A stretch of DNA of 64,000 bases from Marasmius tenuissimus (taxonomy: Eukaryota; Basidiomycota; Agaricomycetes; Agaricales; Marasmiaceae), in the NCBI GenBank assembly GCA_029532415.1, contig JAQOTA010000050.1:4278001-4342000 (forward strand), written 5' to 3'. Below, in pieces: positions 53,781 to 64,000 of the stretch. The translations under genes and the position numbers were made by a program. How positions within the stretch are numbered: position 1 is the first letter of the stretch; every line of letters begins with the position of its first letter. The notes beneath the pieces were generated by a model. That model worked only from the letters and a program-made list of their open reading frames with translations. It did no database searches and was not told where the DNA came from.

Positions 53781-56700
53781 CTCCCATCTTTCAATCTGGG
53801 ATGGTTACCCTTAAAATAAGTCGCTAGAAATCAAGATTGGACGGCAACATGGCCATTAGAAGGTCTAATCTCCGTTCGTCTGGCCTGGACCACAACGGAC
53901 AGTTGAATGAGTGATTAATAGTCATAAACGGATAAGACGGGGATAGCAGACAAGCTCCAAGTTCGACGCTTTCAAGAGCGGGTGTGGGCGGGACTGAGGG
54001 TAAACTATGAAGTTGGGATTACAAGTTAGCGCAGTTCTGTCTCCATTTCCAGAAGATAAAGGCGTAGAGATTCACTTACCCCAACGAAACTATATTCATT
54101 TTTACGTCCCTCAGAGCATATGGTACTCCGAGCTGAGAAACCTACATATATCCTTCTGTAGATTGTCGGGCTTCACGGTCGTCCTGGTTCAGCATGAATT
54201 CCCGACTCCGTTAGGCTACTTGGCAGGTATCCACTGACGACAACGATGAACGAAAGTGGATACATTCCAATAGCACATGGCCGTCCTCGTCATGAGTCAC
54301 TGAGGAGAGGCGTGAGGAAGAAAGACGGACGACAGCAGACTGGAATGTAGAAACGGACGTCCCTGGGCGCTAAAACAATGCATTTTCAGTGTACTCCGAG
54401 GAGGATACGTCACTCCAGCGGCAGTGGGTAAAGACCAGGACAAGCATTCCTTGCACTCCTAACTTCATGGACTGAAGGGGTCCGCCGACGGCACGAAAGA
54501 GGGGGAGGAACCTGGGAGAAGCACGATCACGGGTGGGGCTGGCCCTGACAGTTGTACGAGGAAGAATGGTGGAGACGCGGCCATTGTGGTGGCGGTTCTC
54601 GAGGTCGCGGAATAGTGGACACTGACGGTGGCGTATCTCGACCCCCCTTTCGAGCATGTAGCACGTACAGGGTTGCCCACATAGCTACCAGTCCAGTTCA
54701 CGTCGGTCATCAAAAGATCTCATGAAGATCCCCGACCCAACGACAGGTCTCGGATCCTCCTATATTCTCTATTCGTAGCAGCCCTAGCCCTACGAATTCA
54801 TTGACTCATATGTATCACCGATGTATTCGAAGCATCGAGATGCAGAAAGGGTCGCGAATGAACATGATGGATGGGTCGGTCGTCGGGAAGTCGGTCGGTG
54901 ATCAAAAGATGCAGATGTGGGCGTCGATCTCCATCAAAGCCCACAACATCAAGAATAAATGACAACGGGAATGCCGTCTCCCGTCCCCGCTGTACCCCAT
55001 AGTATTTTTCTCCTACTACCTCAGAGTTCCACATCTCCAAGGAGGATGGTCTCCGCCCTTTGATGTTGTGGAGAACAGCAGGTGTTCACTGAAACAGAAC
55101 TGCCTGTAACACAGACAGCCACTATTCAGTTGTGGGCGCTAGCGCGTTTGAATGACGCGCCTCCAAGCTACCCTCGAGGGCTGAAAAATTCTAGTCAAGG
55201 CTTGGCGACGTCGAATGGGGGACGATGAACTCGCCAGCCGACCGCGACACGACATATCTTTGATTGACATCCTCATGTCCCAATAACCGACGCCATGAGC
55301 GCTATGTGCACCCTTAAGATCGCCGGCGCATCACATCTATGGTCGTAGAGAGCGCAATCTCCGTCAGTATCGAGAAATCCGAGAAAATCAGTGATCTCTA
55401 TATGCAATGTTCGTGTTAGTTGCGATCATCATTATTCCAAAAGTCTTAGTGCTCACCCATACTGAAATAGAACTTGACGAACGTTCTGAACGTGTTCACC
55501 CCCTCGGTGAAAACGACATAGCGACCTTTCAGAAACCAGATCATCGCGAGACACGCCACTCTTCCAATCCAGCGATGGAACGTACCTATGTCTCAGCCTG
55601 CTCCATTCCATATCCGTACCGCCGGCACGAAATTGGGAGGAGAGACACCCGACACCGACACCCCGAATGATCAACGATCGGTTACCACGAATTTCCGAGG
55701 TCAAAGCTGCCGCAGTTGAATCGATCGTCGGTAGCTCAATGTCGGTGGGTTGGTATGGTAGTCGGAATCGGCCATCAAACAGAACACGACTTCGGACTAA
55801 ATCCTCATCGACATCAACGGAGAGCCCCTCCCGACAGTCACATCCGCACGCATCCCCACACCCGACATCTCACGTCTCCAATCTGCGCAGTGTGCGTACA
55901 ATCTCCGGTTGCCCGTCGTCGTGAAGAGGGTAATTTCCTATGTGGCGCAAGGCGGAAAATGTGGTGTATGTATCAAGGGACTCGAGGAGGGGTATTTAGC
56001 GTTGTGAGGGATGGTTCATGAATAGCGACGTATTTTGTGGGGATTGAATATTGATGAGAGGCCCCGCCTCTCCACCTCCACCCCCCCCCCTAACTCGGGT
56101 CTGAGTAGCTCGATGAGATACCTCCGGTTCCCCAAAAGCAACCAAAACTTTCTTTTGAGTTTGACTGTTCGAAAAGGGCCAGTAAGGTTTTAGAGTTCCA
56201 TCTGTAAAAGCTTCGACAATGGTACTCCCCCGACATCTTGGCATCGTGCTAGCGGCTAGCCCGACATATTTGATGCAAAAGCGGCAGTCGGCGCCCTCGA
56301 CTCCTTTTTCAACTCCAAATTGACAGTTGCAGTGACGGCGGCTGCTCACCGACCATCCCCACCCTGAAGATCCCTCGACTGGCGACCCCAACCACTCCCA
56401 TGATCCATCAAACGTAGATACAAGGCGCAATCTCCGTTTCACGGAAGGGGTATTCTGGAGTCTTGATGCCACACGACGTGAACTGCCGTGCTAGTTGTGA
56501 TTAGTTGTGGATCATATGCATATAAGACGTAGATCACTCACTCACTATCTAGTAGTATCAGTCAACTGATGCTCGGAACGGATTCGTTCCTCCCCAGACA
56601 CGTGTATTTATTGTCTCATAGCCCGCATGCTCTTCGAAGTAGTCGTAGAGGAATGGAGTCTCTTGTCGGAGACACAGATCTAGAACAGCAAACTCCAAGT

Positions 56701-58714
56701 TGTGTCACTTCAGCGCTGTCTCGAGGAGTCGGAGGTGTAGCCCCCGGTAGAGATATATAGGGGAGGAATGGGAGCCGGTGCTGGTGGTGCCTTCGTGATC
56801 GAAGTCGATGAATATGGAAAAGAAGAAACGCGATCGAAAGACACGATGCGAGTAAAAGGGATGGTGGGAGGCTGCGAGTATCCAAACGGTGGCCGGCCAC
56901 CGGTAATCTTCATGAAGAGCTGAGCGCTGCGCTGAGCACTCACCAAATCCTTCATGGGCGCACGAATAGAAGGAGAGAGAGGGACAAAACTGAACCCACC
57001 CTAACCCGATTCCGCATTTGAATACTCATGTCAACATATCAAATCCAAACCCTCGAACTTAAAGAAAATGGGCGCCCGTGTTTTTTGATTCCTTCTTGAG
57101 CGAAAGAACGACATCGACGCCCTGTCAGACAACGCCCATCCAGAGAACGCCCATCCAAATAGCCCCTAGCCAGCTTGGAATCTTCGAAAGGTTCGTCACG
57201 ATCGGGCCACATGCTTTGTCCCAGAGACACGTCTCCAGCGGTGTCAGGGGATTCGCTGAGCAATGATGAAAGACAGCGGTACCGGTGTCCTCGCCGCTTT
57301 GACCTTGGTAACTGATCGATCGTACGCAAAAATGCACCCTTTCGACGACGTGTCAAAGCTGCAAGTAATGGGTCCAACCATATGGATTGTGACAATGAAC
57401 GACCGGCTGCCCTCTCGAAAGTTCCTCTCCGTTTAGCCCAGCCTTTTTCCCATCGTTCCGAATATGTACGACATGGACACCCCACCGCCACTCCACACAA
57501 TCCTCCCAGCCAACAGACGTTCATTATCACCCATTTCATTGCACTGGCAGTGAACTTCTGTAGACGTTGATATGATCCCGGCTTCCCCGACAAACCATCA
57601 AGGTGACGATGCTGTATGTAGGTAGTCTGTATGGTGTTTGTCCCTGTGTACGTGTAGATTCGTGTCCTTGTATTTCGAAGAAGTTTCATATGTTCGCGGA
57701 GTTTCTTGATGATGATCTTTGTAATATAGAGTCCCATAGGTACTGTATACTGACTCAATGAGAAACACACACACGCTAACAGAAAGACAGAGAAGAAAAC
57801 AAACACCTCCCGAAAAAGCGCGTCGCACTCGCATTTTCTTGTTTTCCTCGCACTGCCAGTGCCTCAGAGTTTGATTCGATTGCGTTCCGTTCGGTGTTCA
57901 GTGGTATTTCGACATGAGATGGCCCTAGACTAAGACTATAGATCGTGATGCAAAATCAGCGCGTTTTACTTAGCAAAGGAAGAACAAGAACAAGAACGAA
58001 CGGCATCCTAACAACTCACCGAGGCGAATGAGCTAACCCCTCCTGCCAGTACTAGAGAGCCGAATCCAACACTCTGGCTCAACGGGAGTAGTGAGAAACA
58101 CTGGTCGAGATTGAGTCTGCGAAAGGCATCGCCTTCATCCGGCCCCCTCCCCATAGTGCTGTGTGATACTAGTGATAGTGATAATCAAAAAAGAACCCAT
58201 CGACTCCTGAATCCCTGTATGAACCCACACTGCACTACTTTGTACACGTCCAAGGAACTGAATGACTATGATGATGCATAGCACTGGAATTCAGATTCCC
58301 TCGTCAATGGCCGTCCACGAGATCCTGACCTGACCTTCGGGTTCCCGTGACGTTGATTTGGGTAGCAAAGTAAGTACGATGTTCGATGTACGCGCGGAAT
58401 CGAATCGGGTGCTCTTGGTGTTGCTGTATCTGTATACGAGTAGATTCGGGACTAAGTTAGCTCCCCTCGTGGAGGTGGTGATCATCAGGTGAACCCGTCC
58501 GGGCCGGTTGCCCGGTCCGGCTGGGCCACATCGGACTTTACTTACTTGGACCCACTCACTCAACTCACTCCGTCTAAATGAGAGCGGAGAGTCTAGTCCT
58601 GAACCTTCACCTCCTTTCAACGGGGGGACGGCCATCGACATCCCCGCCGGAACCGTACCCAGTGCATCTGTAGATCCGCAAATCGCTTCCCAACCTACTA
58701 CAGTACAGTATGGA

Positions 58715-58734
58715 TTTCCCGAGCAATCGGGAAA
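58715..58734. repeat. Perfect 8-bp stem with GCAA tetraloop
   Basis: TTTCCCGA, loop GCAA, TCGGGAAA. As plus-strand RNA the loop would be a GNRA tetraloop, a stable and protein-binding fold. Confidence 0.7.
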
Positions 58735-58865
58735 CGCATACACGTACCAGGTATTCAATATTCTACGTTGACCGGCGACCTTTGGAGGGCTAGTACACTA
58801 TCTCGTGAACTGTACCCTCCAAGCCGAGCGCAGAGTGAGGGTCCGCGGCCCCTTGATCGTGACAA

Positions 58866-58882
58866 GACAGACAGACAGACAC
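58866..58882. repeat. (GACA)n microsatellite
   Basis: Four consecutive GACA units, followed 5 bp later by ATATACCGTATAT. Confidence 0.85.
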
Positions 58883-60489
58883 TCTCATATACCGTATATC
58901 CGTAGCACTTGCACACGGTTCACGTACGTTTAATAAAGACCTTACGAGACCCCCTTCAAGCAAGTACTATTTACCACTTCGACAGAGGATTTGGAGCAGG
59001 AACGCGTGGTAGCGCAGTAGGTACGCCCCAGAAACCCAAAAACGCGTCGTGCGTACGACACGGTTAGCACCGCCCTGTGGGGATGGGGGGGACGCCGCTC
59101 ATTCGACATCATTGACGCGGAAGACGGAAGGCCCCTCTCAGTCGCCCAGAGATTACCCACTAACATACTGAGGCAGATGGACCAGGGAATCGAGTAGAGG
59201 CAATTAATTGCAAAAAAAAACACATACGCCTCTGGCTCCGTCACGGTCCTCCCCAGTTCGGAACAATAAGAGCTTTGCCAGCAATGATTAGTTAGTGACT
59301 CACTCACTCACTAGCACTCGGGGGCCACACCGAAAGTTTCTGATCGTAGTTGTCGTCCTCGTCGTCCTGCCACCACTACCAGCACAACCACCACGAACCG
59401 CTGGCAAGGAACCCGTAACTTGTATCATGGAAGAACAACTTCGAACGTCCCCTTCACTCCCCACACTCCCGACACGGAGATAGCCCATTCCACTGAATAC
59501 AGCTTGAACTATACCATAATCAGTCGGTTTGTTGAATGGTCATTGGTGAGCAAGTATCGGGGCACGTCGTCCGACCGGGGATAGCCGTTTTCATTTTACC
59601 CCATTGAATTGAGTGAGGAACTAAAGGATTTCGATCGGCGTAGACGGAACTTTCTACATAGGCTTGGGCCCTTGGGACGGACTTTTTGACCGCGTATACC
59701 GATATACCCAAGCGATTAGGGGCAAAGGAGAGAGCGATTAGCGATTAAGGGAACAAAAAAAGACCATTCCTCTGCTCTGAGGCCCAAACGCAATCCGCAA
59801 TCCGCAGTGTTGGAGTTATTTGGGTTTGAACTTTGGAGTACAATGTAATGTAAGGCACATACCGCTGAACCGTGTGGCACGTTAGAACGAGCTCCACTCA
59901 GAGCGTCTAGATCACGAACAAAGTAAGTAAGTAATTTGAACGTACACTGCCAAGGGGAGCCAGGGGCTAAGGATAAAGATATCCTCCACTCTCCTCACGC
60001 GCTCGTGAGTCGTGAGTCAAGTAACCGGGATCGGAGGTTCACCGGTCTAGAAAGGAATCATTCAACTCGGGGCTCGGAATTCAGTACTAATGACGAAAGA
60101 GAAGAGGAACATCGGAGGGACGAGGGCAGAAGGGGGGGAGGGAAGAGGGAGAAAGAAAAGAGCGGTAGGGAGGGCACCGCACGGCGGCACCCAGATGGGA
60201 AGAAGACCCGACACCGCACCGTACAAAGTTGAAAGATACTCTCTCACAACTTTGCTCATTGCTGTACCAGTCAAAAAGCCGCCTCCGCCCGAATTCAAAC
60301 GTAAAGTAGTCTTGCTGTGCAGTGTTACTCCCTCCCCATCTCATCCACAAGAACGAATCAAAAGCTAAAACATTCTCGATGTCAAAAGCAAACAAAGTTC
60401 AATTCATCGTAAAGGGTTTCCAACTTCCGTAGATAGTGGAAAGAGTGCACATGGCACATCATGGTTCCAGCGCTCGATTTCTCAGGGGA

Positions 60490-62160
60490 CTTGCAAGATG
60501 ACATCGAACGGACTTCCTGAAGGTTTACGGTGCACGCTGACCCGGTCTTTAAACCAAATGTGCGGTGTGAGTGAGCGCCCGGACCCCCCCTGGATTAGAA
60601 GCGTCAAAGCGCGAGTATCGGGGTCATTTTCAATTCATCGCAAGTGTGCTCATTTCTGACCAGTGACTATGTAGTGACTTCTTGAAGGGAAGGTTACGGC
60701 GCACACTCACCGGTGCCCGGTCTTCAAAAACAAAAGTGAAACGCCCTGATCGAGGAATGGAAGGTTCATAAGCGTGAGCGTGAGTATCGAGAGTGACGTT
60801 GGAACGAACTTTGCGAGTCCACTGTGGGTCGTAGCGTCCGAGTTTGGTCGTGCGGTCAGACACTTCCACGGGTCGCTATAGGAGGGATGGTTGATTATCA
60901 TTACGAGTTGACTGTTGATAGTAGTACTAGTAGCACGTTCGTCGATACATATACATCGAGGTCGTTATCCCGAAGGAAACAACGGATTTGAATCGTAGGG
61001 GCTTCAAAACAAGTGAGTTTGTTTGCTGTGAGCTGATCAAGAAAATGGAAGATCAACGTACGCGTGAGTATCGGGATCGACTGTTGTTTCAAAGTGACGT
61101 TTAAACGTACTTGCAAGTCCATTGTAAATAGTAGGCTGTGGTAGGTCGTATCGGACCGTGGCGTCTGAGCCGAACGAACAACTGGTAGCTGGGGTAGTAG
61201 CGCTACTAGTAGTCTTCACGGGTCACCATAGGAGGGAGGGAAGTAAATTGAAGCTATTCGTGTCGGAGTCGGACTCGCAGCAGTGGAAGTTGCCAGCAAT
61301 CGTTGTAGGTGTACTGCCGTTCTACTCTATCGCCACGGTCACCGTCGCATTCGAGGTCGTACAAATTGAGGTACTGTCGAACGTTTTTCCCATCCTCAGC
61401 GCCTGATAACTGACATCTTGAACTTGGAAAGACGCCGGAGCCCTGAATCCCCCAAGTCATCAATGAACGACTTCTTGAAGGCTTTGGTCACGGTCTAAGC
61501 CTTTTCATTCTCCTCAACAAGTGCAATGTGAAGGAGTACCCTGAGTCTTTTGATCGACGAGAAATGGACGCGTGAGCATCGGAGTCGTTTCAAAGTGACA
61601 CTTTGCAAGTCCACTAGGGCTGTGGTGGATGGTGGATGGTGGCGTTCCGAGCCAAAAGAATCATTAGTGGTTGGGGGACTCTCCACGGGTAAGTAAATGG
61701 GAAGCTATTCCGAGTCGTGTCGAGCAGGCGGGAGTTGCCTAGTTATCACCGTCGCGGGTGCTTCGTGCTGTATGTAGGTCCCCTTCGTTTTCGTGAGACA
61801 AAAAACGGGATAATTCTCAGCGCTTTGGTCACGGAGGGGCTTTGCATGTATCTGTGAGTGTAATCAAAAGAATCCCGCCCCCACGGTGAATGATTACTGT
61901 AACACAAGTGCAAGTTTGCCAGCGAATTCGTTTGTGTAGATTCATGGCGGTGACCGTTCAAATGAGTTATCGCGGGGCGGCGGAAGGAAGAATGAACGAT
62001 GGGAATTTTGAATTGGGTGAGGGGCGGGAATTTCTCGTGCTTCTTGCTGTACCATGTAGGTCGTTTCATGAGAAAAACACGTTCTATCCTCAGCTTCAGC
62101 GTCTAATAGTAACATTGACACATGTATATGCATATGAACGTTTGAACGACTTCTTGAACC
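60490..62160. repeat. Array of diverged ~0.25-0.5 kb repeats
   Basis: At least three units share ordered blocks: GACTTCTTGAA (60677, 61469, 62148), GCGTGAG(T/C)ATCG (60775, 61071, 61571), GTGACGTT..ACTTTGC(G/A)AGTCCA (60798, 61096, 61596), CCGAG/TGAGCC, TCACGGGTC..CATAGGAGGGA (60868, 61218) and GGAAGCTATTC/TTGAAGCTATTC (61249, 61710). Spacing is irregular, so insertions and deletions followed duplication. No unit encodes a recognisable protein. Confidence 0.6.
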
Positions 62161-62783
62161 TGAAAAAGACGCCCTCGACGTGTATATGGAATGCTATTTG
62201 CTATTTACTCACCTTTCAAACGTCCCCTCCATTCACGGATTTTCGTAGTACCAGGTTCCTTCCGCTAAGTAGTGTATACACAGGCTGATTGTGCCATATC
62301 GGGGGTTGCGGGGAGAACGCTCCAACGTCTTTCTTTCTTTCTCTCTTTCTTCTTTCTGTTTTCAGCGTATGCTGTATGTTACGTGGCGGTACCCATTTCC
62401 CATTGAATCATCGAAGAAGTCATAGTGCATAGGGGCCCAGCCGTCCTATCTTCCTTCCCCACGTATGAATCATAGCTGTATACACTTACACTTATACTTG
62501 CTGTGTAGTAGGTCACTGGGCAATTCGTATCTTCTTTCGTGCTGTATTCATTATGAGTTCAGAAGCCCAGTTAGTGCTGTATACTCAGAATTGAAAAGAA
62601 GCCTAGCAAATATACGTTACCTGGGGTCCGATTCGGATTCGGGATATGTGGGAGGGAGGTAGTACTTACATAGGCGCCTCCAGTTGTGAGAGAGTGGAAG
62701 CAAGACGGGCAGGTAAGACCCCGGGTCACCCCCTCCCCAGTGTCGCGGGAGAACAAGGGCCTAGCCTGAATGTGAACCGGCGG

Positions 62784-62886
62784 CAGAACTTTCGATCGAA
62801 TGAACTAAGCTAAGGGCAAGGGCAAGGGGGGTGTAAGGGGCTCGATCGTGTCGTTGTCGTGTCGCGCGTCGCGATCGAAAGTTCTG
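62784..62886. repeat. Perfect 15-bp inverted repeat, 73-bp spacer
   Basis: CAGAACTTTCGATCG at 62784-62798 and its exact reverse complement at 62872-62886. Confidence 0.85.
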
Positions 62887-62907
62887 TTTTGTATACCGTA
62901 TACAAAA
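62887..62907. repeat. 21-bp palindrome TTTTGTATAC-C-GTATACAAAA
   Basis: Two perfect 10-bp arms around one central base, directly abutting the right arm of the 15-bp inverted repeat. Confidence 0.9.
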
Positions 62908-63067
62908 ATAAGTAGGTAAAAAGTACATCTGCTGAGCCGGGTTTGAGGTATAAGTACGTCTGATAAATACACAAGATATAGCGAGAGCCAGGGCGAGAGC
63001 GGAGGACTACAAGAAAAAAACTCGAATAAATAGAATAAATACCCCACAACCCAAAAACACTACACAC

Positions 63068-63310
63068 TCAGACAGTAGGATACTCATACCCAGCATCCAC
63101 CGCCCCACTCCCCACGACCGGGAACGAAATCGTATGACTCTTATTCCTCCTATGATGTCTCTGAATCGGATTCTCAGGACCCAACACATCGACCTCGACC
63201 TCGGGTAACCTTATCCGTTCTTCTTCTTGTTGAGGAGGCAACGGGGAATGTGAAATCAAAGCCGGACTGTTGAACGCTGAAGACGAGGCTGAGGATGAAG
63301 CCGAGATTGA
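63068..63310 (-). other. Possible extra 3' exon of the GATA gene
   Basis: About 80 codons stay open on the minus strand, Ser-rich then LPPQQEEERIRLPEVEVDV, NPIQRHHRRNKSHTISF and a stop at 63068. The composition is protein-like and resembles the tail of a transcription factor. Joining it to the GATA exon would need an unproven donor before 63565 and an intron of about 300 nt. Confidence 0.3.
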
Positions 63311-63391
63311 AGCTGGATTCCACAGAGGAGAAAGAAATAAAAAAAAGAGGATTTCTATTAGTTACAGTTGTTTTTACACCGGGTAAATAGT

Positions 63392-63409
63392 TGAGAGAGA
63401 GAGAGAGAG
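63392..63409. repeat. (GA)n microsatellite
   Basis: Nine GA units in the probable 3' UTR or intron region left of the GATA gene. Confidence 0.85.
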
Positions 63410-63562
63410 CAAGGGGAGGGAGGGCGAAAGGAGGAAGGAAGAATAAATATAATAAAAAAAATCGCAAAAAGGGAAAAAGCTTTTTAGGCGGGTATTCAAG
63501 AAAAATCGGTATTCAGAAGCAGCGAATAATAATAATACAACAAGATCGTCGAAGGGGGGAAT

Positions 63563-64000
63563 TTAAAGATTGGGAGGCGTCGTAGGCGAAGGACTACTAG
63601 CCACACTAGAGGATGACAATGACCCACCATTATCATCCCAATCGCTCGAGTTGCTCTGTGCGCCTACTGACGAGACGGAGCTGCGTCTGGCTACGCCGGC
63701 TGGGCGAGGGTTGCCGAGGACGAGTTTTTTGGCGGGTGGAGAGTGGGGGTTGATGCCGCTGCCGGCGGTGTTTTTGCGCTGCTTGTTGCCGGCGCGGAGT
63801 TCGTCGAAACGGAGAGGACGGGGACGGAGGTGGGTGCGTTCGTAGAGACCGCATTTGTTGCAGACGATTTTGCCTGGAGGGCGTGAAAGGTTAGTATGGG
63901 AAGGAGTCTAAGAGAGAAAGAGGTATGTACCTGGGTTGAGAGTGCTCCTTCGCCAGCTGGGAGGCTCTGTAGTGTGGCAGTTGAAGCAGCGACGGCGGAG
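63563..64000 (-). CDS. GATA-type zinc-finger transcription factor (C-terminal part)
   Basis: The GATA finger reads CFNCHTTEPPSWRRS, then after a 57-nt intron GKIVCNKCGLYERTHLRP. This gives C-x2-C-x18-C-x2-C, the fungal class of GATA factors that bind (A/T)GATA(A/G) sites and typically control nitrogen use, iron uptake, light responses or development. Exons here are 63931 to beyond 64000 and 63563-63873. The Arg-rich stretch before the first Cys and RPRPLRFDELRAGNKQRKN after the finger are the usual DNA-contacting basic tails. A Ser/Pro-rich segment ends at PTTPPNL. The N-terminal part lies beyond the window, so the subtype cannot be named. An alternative 3' exon may exist at 63068-63310. Confidence 0.9.

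Larger units (their letters stand above)
46847..63067. other. 16-kb stretch without recognisable genes
   Basis: Between the TRP-like start and the GATA gene's 3' side no conserved protein family, tRNA or rRNA was seen. Open frames are short and mutually inconsistent; the longest (255 codons, minus strand, 57039-57806) lacks protein-like composition. The stretch carries diverged repeats at 60.5-62.3 kb, short tandem repeats and several perfect inverted repeats, listed separately. It is unusual given one gene per 2-3 kb elsewhere in the window. Confidence 0.6.

Noticed and set aside
55996..56472. 158-codon minus-strand frame
   Set aside because: Low-complexity Gly run from a C tract and no conserved motif; probably chance.
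57039..57806. 255-codon minus-strand open frame
   Set aside because: Composition is not protein-like beyond the first hydrophobic segment; it contains a small DNA repeat (GAACGCCCATCCA twice) and no domain. Treated as chance.
58291..58758. 155-codon minus-strand frame with WYVYAFPDCSGNPYC-like start
   Set aside because: The start resembles small secreted proteins, but there is no signal peptide, it overlaps the GNRA hairpin and GC-rich repeats, and the rest has no recognisable features.
48780..61210. Repeated TACTAGTA/ACTAGTAG motifs
   Set aside because: Several occurrences were seen in intergenic DNA, but the motif is short and also occurs near 23013 and 26178; without counting, enrichment cannot be claimed.

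Overview
The window looks like nuclear DNA of a filamentous basidiomycete, most likely an Agaricomycete. Genes are compact and intron-dense, with introns mostly 45-70 nt, GT-AG ends and CTGAC/CTGAT-like branch sites. The recognisable proteins are typical fungal housekeeping families, and no bacterial, organellar or viral gene was seen. Assignments rest on reading conserved motifs in the translated sequence; no database search was run.

Layout. 0-22.9 kb is gene-dense: a CLPTM1-family membrane protein (-, cut by the left edge), a 14-3-3 protein (+), a large KDM5/JARID1 histone demethylase (+), an acidic nuclear-type protein (+), a CorA/Mnr2-type Mg2+ transporter (-), a SigF-like NTF2-like protein (+) whose reading frame seems to need a one-nucleotide exon, a CNH-like regulator (-) and a divergent Rai1/DXO-family protein (+). 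23-28.4 kb is lineage-specific: an orphan gene (+), a small secreted GPI-anchored cysteine-rich protein (-), an unresolved gene model, then a second copy of the GPI gene with a broken remnant of the orphan gene's tail (segmental duplication). 29-46.9 kb is again dense: a Uds1-domain coiled-coil protein with an apparent 1-nt frameshift, a zinc-knuckle tail-anchored protein, poly(A) polymerase, the RES splicing factor Ist3/RBMX2, eIF3d, a Dsc2/UBAC2-like rhomboid pseudoprotease and a TRP-like channel. About 16 kb (46.9-63.0 kb) then holds no recognisable gene, only short coding-like fragments, diverged repeats and several perfect inverted repeats. A GATA zinc-finger factor (-) runs off the right edge.

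Functionally, several genes concern mRNA life: poly(A) polymerase, Ist3, eIF3d and the Rai1/DXO relative. Ist3 and eIF3d are divergently transcribed from 173 bp. Others act in signalling and chromatin (14-3-3, CNH, KDM5, GATA) and in membranes (CLPTM1, CorA, Dsc2-like, TRP-like). I see no sign of a biosynthetic cluster.

The most unusual items are the inferred 1-nt exon, a GC-AG intron in eIF3d, altered metal-site residues in the Rai1/DXO protein, the duplicated GPI gene and the repeat-bearing gene desert.
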